DNA from: JANXVV01 sp038230975
Lineage (GTDB): Bacteria; Planctomycetota; Phycisphaerae; Tepidisphaerales; Tepidisphaeraceae
Assembly (NCBI GenBank): GCA_038230975.1
Contig: JBBRMF010000283.1
Span: forward strand, 1-6,747
Direction: 5' to 3'
Length of the DNA: 6,747 nt
The notes beneath the pieces are model-generated. The model made no database searches and was not told the DNA's origin. It saw only the letters and a program-made list of their open reading frames with translations. The translations under genes were made by a program, and so were the position numbers. This document shows positions 1 through 5,889 of the stretch, piece by piece. The first letter of the stretch is position 1, and every line of letters starts with the position of its first letter.

Positions 1-21
1 CGCACTTCGATTTCGTTCACA

Positions 22-3000
22 TTGGCTTTGGAGAATATCTTGCGAATACTCACGCTCTCGATGTTGGCCATGATCTGCGTCCCGTTGTTTGCCGAACCCG
101 CAAAACCGACGGGGGATGAATTGCTCAAACTGGATCAGGTCAAACACGCCGGTTTGAACCCGAAAGATGCCGCCGCCGCGATCACCCTGCCGCCAGGTTT
201 CAAGGCGACCCTCTTCGCGGGCGAACCCGATATCGTTCAACCGGTAGCTTTTTGCATCGACGATCGCGGCCGACTCTGGGTTGCCGAAGCCAACAACTAC
301 CCCAAAAAAGCCCCGCTCGGTAAAGGCATGGATCGCATCCTCATCTTTGAAGATTCCACCGGTTCCGGCCATTTCGACAAGAAAACAGTTTTCATCGAAA
401 ACCTCAATCTCGTCAGTGGAATCGAAGTCGGTTTTGGTGGCGTCTGGGTCGGGCAAGCCCCGGAGATGCTCTTCATCCCGATTCTCGAAGGCGATAAACC
501 CGGCAAACCCGAAGTGCTGCTCGACGGTTTTAACTACGGCGACACGCACGAAACCCTCAACAGTTTTAGCTGGGGACCGGACGGTTGGCTTTATGGCTGC
601 CATGGTGTGTTCAATCCTTCAAAAGTCGGCAAACCCGGCACACCGGAAAAAGACCGAATACCCGTCACCGCCGCCGTCTGGCGATTTCATCCGACGAAGA
701 AAGTCTTCGAGGTCTTCGCCGAGGGTGGCAGCAATCAGTGGGGCATCGACTGGAACGATCAGGGCCAGATGTTCATGACCTGCTGCGTCATCCCGCATCT
801 CTATCACGTCATTCAAGGTGCCCGATACGTTCGCCAGGGTGGCCCACACACCGATCCGTACACCTTCGGTGACATCAGCACCATCGCCGACCACCTCCAC
901 TGGCAAACCGGTGCCGCCAATCAGTGGGCCGCCAACGGCAAGTCTGATGCCTTCGGGGGCGGTCATGCCCACGCCGGCGCAATGATCTATCTCGGCGACA
1001 ACTTCCCCGCCCAGTACCGCAATCAACTGTTCATGAACAACATCCACGGCAACCGCACCAACGTAGACATCCTCGAGCCCTCCGGCTCCGGATACGTCGG
1101 TCATCACGGCCCCGACTTCATGAAAATGAACGATAGCTGGTCCCGCCTCATCAGCATGAAATACGGCCCGGATGGTGGTGTTTACTACATCGACTGGTAC
1201 GACAAACAGGCCTGCCATTTGAATCAACCGGAGATGTTTGATCGGAGTAATGGGCGGATTTATAAAATTACGTATGGCGATGTGAAGCCGGTGAAGGTGG
1301 ATTTGGGGAAGCTGACGAATGACGAGCTTGTCGATCTCCAGTTCCATTCCAATGAATGGTACGTCCGCCATTCTCGCCGTGTGCTGCAGGAGCGCGGTCC
1401 CAAAATCGAGATCAAGAAAGATGTCTGGCTCAGAGCTGAAAAGTTAGGGACGAATGCGGTCTTGCGCCTGATGTGGCTCGCTGAGGCGGCAGGCGGCCCG
1501 GGAAGCCATGCGGCGCCCTTCGAGTTTTACTACGCGGGATTTAGCGGACCACAAGATGGTTTCTTTCGAGGCTGGTGCGTGACGATGCTCGGCGAAGACG
1601 TCGAATGGTGCGCAAAGCATGAAACCGCGTTGGTGGAGATCGCAAAGGGCGATCCATCGCAAAATGTGCGACTACAGCTTGCCTCAGCGATGGGGCGCGT
1701 GCCGGTTGCACAGCGATGGGCAGTTCTTTCGGCGTTACTTCAGCATGCGGAAGATGCCAACGACCACAATCTTCCGTTGATGTATTGGTACGCGATTGAG
1801 CCGCTCGTTTCCCAAGACCGCAACCGTGCTGCAAAACTCGCGATGGATTGCAAAATCCCCATCGTCCGCCAATACATTGCCCGTCGACTCGCTCTGATGG
1901 CCGACCAACCCGCCGCCATCGCCGCCGCGATATCCATTCTTTCCGGCGGCGACGATAAATCCAAAGCCGAAGCCCTCACCGGGATCCTCGAAGGATTCGC
2001 CGGCAAACGCTCGATGCCCATGCCCGAGGGCTGGTCAGCTATTTACGAAAAGCTCGAGCAGAGCACCGATGCCGTCGTGAAACAAAAGAGCATGTCTCTG
2101 GCCACTATCTTCGGCGATCAAAAAGCGCTGGCTACCCTGCGGACACTTTTGGAGAATCCATCCGCCGATCTGGCGCAGCGTCAGAGTGCGCTTGAATCGC
2201 TCCTCGCGGCAAAGGACACCGCCACTCTCCCGATTCTTCAAAAGCTCGTTGCCGACCCCCAAATTCGCGGCGGCGTGATTCGGGGACTTGCGGCATACGA
2301 CGACGCGAAGACGGCGGGACTCCTGATCGAGAGTTACAGTTCTTTCGATGGCAACTCAAAGCTCGCCGCGCTAAACACCCTTGCATCACGCTTTTCATCC
2401 GCGCATGAACTGGTCGCAGCGATCAAGGCGAAAAAAATCCCTCAATCCGATCTGACGGCTCCGACCGTCCGCAATCTCAACAGCTTGAATGACAAATCGA
2501 TCAACGCCTGGATCGCCAGCAGTTGGGGCTCGATTCGCGCGACGCCCGATGACAAGATCAAAGAAATTGCCCGCTATAAAAAAATGCTCACGCCAACCGT
2601 CGTTGCGCGGGGTGATGCGAGCAATGGCCGCGCGATTTTCACCAAAACCTGCATGCAATGTCACACGCTGTTTGATGTCGGCGCAAAGATTGGGCCCGAT
2701 CTGACCGGATCGAATCGTGCGAACGTAGATTACCTTCTGGAAAATATCGTCGACCCGAGCGCCGTCATCGGCAAGGACTATCTGATGGTCAGCGCCAAGA
2801 CCAAAGATGGCCGTTTCATCGACGGCATCATCAAGTCGCAAACCGATGATTCCATCACGTTTGCCACGGTGAACGAGGTTATCACGCTTCCGAAAAATGA
2901 AATCGCCTCGCAGAAAATCAGCAATCTCAGCATGATGCCCGAAGGCTTGTTGGCCGGGTTGAAGGATACGGAAATTCGCGATTTGGTCCGCTACCTGGCA

Positions 3001-3039
3001 AGCCCTGCGCAAGTGAATGAGGCCCCGGCTTCGCGATAG
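22..3039 (+). CDS. PVC-type membrane-bound dehydrogenase-like protein with HEAT-like repeats and C-terminal haem c domain
   Basis: This 1005-residue product has the three-part layout of large planctomycete proteins annotated as putative membrane-bound dehydrogenases. Residues about 50-420 resemble a sugar/sorbosone dehydrogenase-type beta-propeller, with segments such as PPGFKATLFAGEPDI, GRLWVAEANNYP and GGGHAHAG (H315, H317). Residues about 434-830 are helical and HEAT-like, starting at DELVDLQFHSNEWYVRHSRR. Residues about 862-1000 form a cytochrome c-like domain with CMQCH (C877, C880, H881), followed by GPDLTGSNR and a late SMMPEG (970-975) that could supply the distal Met ligand. The N-terminus is hydrophobic with a possible signal-peptidase site after LFA (residue 24). 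A periplasmic oxidation of a sugar-like substrate, with electrons passed to haem, is inferred from the family; the substrate is unknown. The start is uncertain: no Shine-Dalgarno site precedes the TTG at 22, the ATG at 61 would leave too short a signal peptide, and the frame is open to the window edge. Confidence 0.9.
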   Translation: MALENILRILTLSMLAMICVPLFAEPAKPTGDELLKLDQVKHAGLNPKDAAAAITLPPGFKATLFAGEPDIVQPVAFCIDDRGRLWVAEANNYPKKAPLGKGMDRILIFEDSTGSGHFDKKTVFIENLNLVSGIEVGFGGVWVGQAPEMLFIPILEGDKPGKPEVLLDGFNYGDTHETLNSFSWGPDGWLYGCHGVFNPSKVGKPGTPEKDRIPVTAAVWRFHPTKKVFEVFAEGGSNQWGIDWNDQGQMFMTCCVIPHLYHVIQGARYVRQGGPHTDPYTFGDISTIADHLHWQTGAANQWAANGKSDAFGGGHAHAGAMIYLGDNFPAQYRNQLFMNNIHGNRTNVDILEPSGSGYVGHHGPDFMKMNDSWSRLISMKYGPDGGVYYIDWYDKQACHLNQPEMFDRSNGRIYKITYGDVKPVKVDLGKLTNDELVDLQFHSNEWYVRHSRRVLQERGPKIEIKKDVWLRAEKLGTNAVLRLMWLAEAAGGPGSHAAPFEFYYAGFSGPQDGFFRGWCVTMLGEDVEWCAKHETALVEIAKGDPSQNVRLQLASAMGRVPVAQRWAVLSALLQHAEDANDHNLPLMYWYAIEPLVSQDRNRAAKLAMDCKIPIVRQYIARRLALMADQPAAIAAAISILSGGDDKSKAEALTGILEGFAGKRSMPMPEGWSAIYEKLEQSTDAVVKQKSMSLATIFGDQKALATLRTLLENPSADLAQRQSALESLLAAKDTATLPILQKLVADPQIRGGVIRGLAAYDDAKTAGLLIESYSSFDGNSKLAALNTLASRFSSAHELVAAIKAKKIPQSDLTAPTVRNLNSLNDKSINAWIASSWGSIRATPDDKIKEIARYKKMLTPTVVARGDASNGRAIFTKTCMQCHTLFDVGAKIGPDLTGSNRANVDYLLENIVDPSAVIGKDYLMVSAKTKDGRFIDGIIKSQTDDSITFATVNEVITLPKNEIASQKISNLSMMPEGLLAGLKDTEIRDLVRYLASPAQVNEAPASR

Positions 3040-3079
3040 ATTTCCTGTCCCGCGGGCCGAGTATATTGGATGTATGGAA

Positions 3080-3163
3080 TTATTTAGCCGGGTCGCTTGC
3101 GACTCGCGTCCATGTGCGATGGATGGCAGCAAAACACGCCTCGCAAGCGAGCCGGCTAAATAA
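3080..3163. repeat. REP/REPIN-like inverted pair of palindromic units
   Basis: Two 24-nt arms, 3080-3103 and 3140-3163, are inverted copies that match at 22 of 24 positions. The outer part reads TTATTTAGCCGG on the left. Each arm also contains its own small hairpin: GTCGC-TT-GCGAC at 3092-3103, and CTCGC-AA-GCGAG at 3140-3151. The only two differences between the arms are at 3092 and 3103 against 3151 and 3140. These are the two bases that pair with each other inside each small hairpin. The centre (about 3104-3139) holds further short pairing: GCGT 3106-3109 with ACGC 3136-3139, and CCAT with ATGG at 3110-3122. The element starts 41 nt after the stop of the dehydrogenase gene and has no T-run after it, so it is not a classical terminator, although it could protect the 3' end of the transcript. 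Calling it a dispersed REP-like element is inference from its architecture; copy number cannot be seen here. Confidence 0.7.
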
Positions 3164-3239
3164 GTCATTCAACTCTCAGCCACAAGACCATTGTGCATCC
3201 CCGCCGCCGCGTTATTCTTCCCACCCGACTATATCTTTT

Positions 3240-3245
3240 GAAAGG
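3240..3245 (+). promoter_or_regulatory. Ribosome binding site of the serine hydrolase gene
   Basis: GAAAGG lies 7 nt before the ATG at 3253. It favours that start over the in-frame ATG at 3193, which has no purine-rich site upstream and would put a basic 20-residue stretch before the signal peptide. Confidence 0.6.
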
Positions 3246-3252
3246 CCATCGC

Positions 3253-4515
3253 ATGCACCGTTTTGCTCCGATCTGTCTGATCATTCTCTCCCTAAGTTGC
3301 GCCCAAGAACCGGTCGATCTTCGCGCCAAGCACATGGCTCGGGTTGAACAGCATCTGATCGCACCCGATTATGCCCGCGCTGTGCCGGCCGACCATGCAT
3401 CGATTGCCGACCGACTGGCGTTTTGGCATGTGCCGGGAGTGAGCGTTGCAGTGATCAACAACGGCAAAGTGGAATGGGCCAGGGGATACGGCGTTGCTGA
3501 TTTGGCAACTTCCAAACCCGTGGATGAGCACACGCTTTTTCACGGTGCCTCACTCAGCAAGCCGTTGAATGCGATCTGCGCGCTTACGTTTGTGCAGGAT
3601 GGCAAGCTGGATTTGGACAAGGACGTGAATGACCAACTGACCGGATGGAAACTTCCACCCAGTGAATTTACGACGAAGATTAAAATTACTTTGCGTCGAC
3701 TGTTGAGCCACACTGCGGGCATGAGTGTCGCGTATTGGGGCCTTGGATTCCCGGCTGATAAACCCGATGCGCCGTTGATCGACGTTTTGAACGGCAAACC
3801 ACCCGCCACTCAACCGGTGAAGGTCGAAGAGTTACCCGGCAAGCGGTTCCATTACTCCGGGGGTGCCGTGGCGATCTCGCAATTGATGCAGGAGGAAGTC
3901 GCCAAACAGCCGTATCCGACGATCGTCAAACAGCGCGTGTTCGATCCCCTTGGCATGACCGAAAGCACACAAGAGCAGCGGTTGACGACCGAGCAGTTGC
4001 AGCATGTCGCCCCGGGATTCAAAGCCGGCAAGCGCGTCAACGGCCCCGAGCGTGTTTACCCGGCAATGAGCGGCGCCGGGCTATGGACGACACCGGAAGA
4101 TTTTTGCAAAGTGGTCATGGAAATCCAGCGGGCGGCCAGCGGTGAAAAAACGCGAGTGCTTTCTCCGGGTGCCGCGAATGCGATGCTGACGCCGTATATC
4201 GCCAATGCGAAAAACGCGAGTTCGCAGAAGTCGACCTTGGGCATGGGGGTATTTTTGGCCGGACAGAGCAATGGCCGCACGTTCTTCCACGCGGGGTCTC
4301 ACTCGGGTTATGCCTGCTATATGATTGGCCGCCTCGAAAGCGGGCAGGGCGTGGTGGTGATGACCAACGGCGACGATGCCTTTGATCTGATCGCGGAAAT
4401 CGTCCAGACCATCGGCCAGGAATATGGCTGGCCCGATTACCACTTCATCCCCCCACCCCGCGCAAAACCCACTACGAATCCATCCACAACTTCAACGACA
4501 AAATCTGTACAATGA
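3253..4515 (+). CDS. Exported serine hydrolase, beta-lactamase class C/PBP-like fold
   Basis: The 420-residue product belongs to the family of serine beta-lactamase-like hydrolases, which includes class C beta-lactamases, low-molecular-weight penicillin-binding proteins and esterases. All three active-site elements are visible: S100-L-S-K103 (nucleophile and general base, in FHGASLSKPLN), Y201-S-G (in FHYSGGA) and H346-A-G (in FFHAGSHSGY, in place of KTG). The family signature LRRLLSHTAGM is at residues 147-157. The HAG form of the third motif is common in esterase or peptidase members, so resistance to beta-lactams should not be assumed. The N-terminus MHRFAPICLIILSLSCAQ is a signal peptide. 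Cleavage by signal peptidase I after SCA fits well; lipid attachment at C16 is possible but the lipobox is imperfect. The C-terminal tail, after about residue 400, is rich in Pro, Thr and Ser. The gene ends 47 nt before the DUF3467 gene. Its substrate is unknown. Confidence 0.9.
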   Translation: MHRFAPICLIILSLSCAQEPVDLRAKHMARVEQHLIAPDYARAVPADHASIADRLAFWHVPGVSVAVINNGKVEWARGYGVADLATSKPVDEHTLFHGASLSKPLNAICALTFVQDGKLDLDKDVNDQLTGWKLPPSEFTTKIKITLRRLLSHTAGMSVAYWGLGFPADKPDAPLIDVLNGKPPATQPVKVEELPGKRFHYSGGAVAISQLMQEEVAKQPYPTIVKQRVFDPLGMTESTQEQRLTTEQLQHVAPGFKAGKRVNGPERVYPAMSGAGLWTTPEDFCKVVMEIQRAASGEKTRVLSPGAANAMLTPYIANAKNASSQKSTLGMGVFLAGQSNGRTFFHAGSHSGYACYMIGRLESGQGVVVMTNGDDAFDLIAEIVQTIGQEYGWPDYHFIPPPRAKPTTNPSTTSTTKSVQ

Positions 4516-4550
4516 GAAAGTGAGGTTTTTGCAGGGTCCAAAATAAGAAA

Positions 4551-4555
4551 GAGAG
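4551..4555 (+). promoter_or_regulatory. Probable ribosome binding site of the DUF3467 gene
   Basis: A purine run ending in GAGAG lies 7 nt before the ATG at 4563. Its last four bases could pair with CTCT at 4559-4562 directly before the start codon, but a 4-bp stem is weak evidence of control. Confidence 0.4.
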
Positions 4556-4562
4556 TTACTCT

Positions 4563-5195
4563 ATGAGCGAAGTCATTCCCGAAGGCGAGCAACCCAACCC
4601 TCCGAAGCCGCCGGAGCAAATCACCCAGGCCGTGCAGTATTCTCAGATCAGCGCGCGCGTGCCGGACAAAATCAATCGCGGCGTTTTTGCGACCAACGCC
4701 CTGGTCCTGACCGGCGGCCAGGAACTGGTGTGCGATTTCCTGCTTCGCATGGTCCCCCCGTTTATGCTGGCGGCGCGCGTGGTGATTCCTTACACGGCGC
4801 TCGCCCCGATGGTCAATGCGATCGGCGAAAATATCGAGAATTTTCGCGCTCGTTTCGGTGCCCCGACACCCTTGCCCGCCCCGCCGCCAAATGTGCCGCA
4901 ACCCAACATTGTGGATGTGTACGAACAACTGAAGATTCCAGAGGACGTCGCGGTGGGTGCCTATGCGAACACGTTGATGATCTCGCACACCGCTTCTGAG
5001 TTTTGCCTCGACTTCATCCTCGATTTGTTCCCGAGGCCGACGGTGACGCAGCGAATTTATCTTTCATCCGCCCAGATGCCACCGTTCCTGAATACGCTCA
5101 AGCGGACATTGGAACAGTTGCAGAATCGGGCGCATCCGCAACCGCAGCAAACACCCCCGCAACCTCCCGTGAAGCCAGAGAATCCGCAACCTTGA
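4563..5195 (+). CDS. Tandem DUF3467-like domain protein
   Basis: The 210-residue cytoplasmic product has no signal peptide or membrane segment. It holds two copies of a fold that I recognise as DUF3467, a small uncharacterised family usually found as single-domain proteins of about 100 residues. Repeat 1 spans residues about 26-98 (core VPDKINRGVFATNALVLTGG) and repeat 2 spans about 119-189 (core IPEDVAVGAYANTLMISHTA). Residues 33-94 and 125-186 align without a gap. They share 12 identities, including the P, G, A, E, D-F and late P, N and E positions, plus many conservative changes. Proline-rich stretches flank and separate the repeats: the N-terminal 20 residues, the linker at 100-114, and the Pro/Gln tail from 192. 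The two repeats may mimic a homodimer; this is inference. The gene's TGA stop overlaps the TTG start proposed for the Nudix gene, suggesting the two are made together. The molecular function is unknown. Confidence 0.82.
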   Translation: MSEVIPEGEQPNPPKPPEQITQAVQYSQISARVPDKINRGVFATNALVLTGGQELVCDFLLRMVPPFMLAARVVIPYTALAPMVNAIGENIENFRARFGAPTPLPAPPPNVPQPNIVDVYEQLKIPEDVAVGAYANTLMISHTASEFCLDFILDLFPRPTVTQRIYLSSAQMPPFLNTLKRTLEQLQNRAHPQPQQTPPQPPVKPENPQP

Positions 5196-5608
5196 AGCCT
5201 CGACCCGTACAACCCGACGGTCGAGTTCATGGCGTGATTGCGGCAATTCGTCGCGAAGATGGTCGCTGGCTGCTGATTCGCCGCAGCGAACACGTGCCGG
5301 CTCCCGGAAAAGTCTGTTTCCCGGGGGGCGGTATTGAAATAGGAGAAGACATCGAATCCGCGCTGATTCGCGAAATGCGCGAAGAACTTGGGGTGGCGAT
5401 CAACCCGGTCAAACAATGCTGGAAATGGGACTCACCCGACAAGCCGTTAACGATCTTCGGATGGATTGCGGAGTTATTGACGGACGATCTTCAACCGGAG
5501 CCCACGGAGGTGGCAGAGATTCTCTGGTTAACGGCCGATGAAGCCATCGAACATCCCGATGCCATGCCCACCAATCGCGATTTCGTAACCTGCCTGATGA
5601 ATTCGTAG
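5192..5608 (+). CDS. Nudix hydrolase
   Basis: This 138-residue product is a single-domain Nudix pyrophosphohydrolase, a family that cleaves nucleoside diphosphates linked to another moiety using divalent metal. The Nudix box is perfect: GX5EX7REXXEEXGX, with G46, E52, R60, E61, E64, E65 and G67. Before it comes the usual strand and glycine-rich loop (RWLLIRRSEHVPAPGKVCFPGG), and after it the closing segment EVAEILWLTADEAIEH. The substrate cannot be read from the sequence; a nucleotide or nucleotide-sugar clean-up role is possible. The start is chosen at TTG 5192, which shares TTGA with the stop of the DUF3467 gene and gives MKPRPVQPDG before the first beta strand. The frame is open further upstream to an ATG at 5003, but that would overlap the DUF3467 gene by 193 nt and add low-complexity sequence. 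A GTG at 5234 would cut into the first strand. No strong ribosome site precedes 5192, which fits translational coupling. Confidence 0.88.
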   Translation: MKPRPVQPDGRVHGVIAAIRREDGRWLLIRRSEHVPAPGKVCFPGGGIEIGEDIESALIREMREELGVAINPVKQCWKWDSPDKPLTIFGWIAELLTDDLQPEPTEVAEILWLTADEAIEHPDAMPTNRDFVTCLMNS

Positions 5609-5783
5609 CAAACTCCCCGAAACACCAGGAGCCTTGCTGCCGGCGCATCGTCACCACTCCGGCGTGTTTGCCGTTCAAAAATAGTTGAGCTTGTGCACCT
5701 TCTCGCAATGGCATCGTTTTCTTTTTTAATCATACGGAGGCAGCGCCGGGAAGAAAGGCTGGTATCCGAGAGTGTTGTATCGC

Positions 5784-5830
5784 CATGCCGTGAAGAGTTT
5801 GTCCGATCGCGGACGACCTTCGGCGGCATG
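5784..5830 (+). promoter_or_regulatory. Long irregular hairpin in the leader of the cyclophilin gene
   Basis: The 47-nt segment can fold into one stem of 16 base pairs: CATGCCG 5784-5790 with CGGCATG 5824-5830, GAAG 5792-5795 with CTTC 5818-5821, and GTCCG 5801-5805 with CGGAC 5810-5814, closed by the tetraloop ATCG. Small internal loops separate the three helices. It ends 49 nt before the ribosome binding site. A role in the leader RNA is inference. Confidence 0.45.
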
Positions 5831-5844
5831 AAGTCCGCTATTTA

Positions 5845-5870
5845 CCGCGCGGTTCTGATTGAACGCGCGG
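5845..5870 (+). promoter_or_regulatory. GC-rich hairpin just before the ribosome binding site of the cyclophilin gene
   Basis: Left arm 5845-5855 (CCGCGCGGTTC) pairs with right arm 5861-5870 (GAACGCGCGG): ten base pairs with one bulged G and a five-base loop TGATT. It ends 9 nt before AGGAG. There is no T-run after it, so it is not a standard terminator. It leaves the ribosome site itself unpaired. Confidence 0.5.
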
Positions 5871-5879
5871 CGTCGCTTC

Positions 5880-5884
5880 AGGAG
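5880..5884 (+). promoter_or_regulatory. Ribosome binding site of the cyclophilin gene
   Basis: AGGAG lies 5 nt before the ATG at 5890. It is the strongest Shine-Dalgarno match in the window and fixes the start of the cyclophilin gene. Confidence 0.75.
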
Positions 5885-5889
5885 TTTGC

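Larger units (their letters stand above)
5609..5889. other. Intergenic region with no convincing gene
   Basis: These 281 nt between the Nudix and cyclophilin genes hold no ORF with a credible ribosome site. A T-rich patch at 5717-5727 (TTTT C TTTTTT) is not preceded by a strong hairpin, so it is a poor terminator candidate. A GGAGG at 5736-5740 has no start codon at usable distance. The 3' half (5784-5870) holds the two hairpins described separately. No promoter matched well enough to call. Confidence 0.5.

Noticed and set aside
619..1371. 250-residue open frame on the minus strand
   Set aside because: It lies wholly inside the well-supported dehydrogenase gene, mirrors its codon periodicity and encodes no recognisable domain.
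3049..3056. CCCGCGGG palindrome after the dehydrogenase stop
   Set aside because: It is an 8-nt palindrome with no loop and no T-run, expected by chance in GC-rich DNA.
2395..3168. 257-residue open frame on the minus strand reaching into the palindromic repeat
   Set aside because: It is almost entirely antisense to the haem c domain, starts in the repeat, has no clear ribosome site and shows no family features.
3193..3252. Longer serine hydrolase starting at ATG 3193
   Set aside because: There is no ribosome site, and it would put a basic stretch ahead of a normal signal peptide; GAAAGG before 3253 supports the shorter form.
3253..4515. Serine hydrolase as an antibiotic-resistance beta-lactamase
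   Set aside because: The SxxK and Y-S-G motifs are shared by esterases and peptidases of the same fold, and the third motif is HAG, not KTG; nothing specific supports beta-lactam hydrolysis.
4437..4988. 183-residue open frame on the minus strand
   Set aside because: It is antisense to the serine hydrolase tail and the DUF3467 gene, with Arg/His-rich composition typical of a shadow frame.
5003..5191. N-terminal extension of the Nudix protein from an ATG at 5003
   Set aside because: The added residues are low-complexity and come from the shifted frame of the DUF3467 gene; the Nudix domain is complete from 5192.
5717..5727. T-rich run as an intrinsic terminator for the Nudix gene
   Set aside because: I found no stable GC-rich stem immediately before it.
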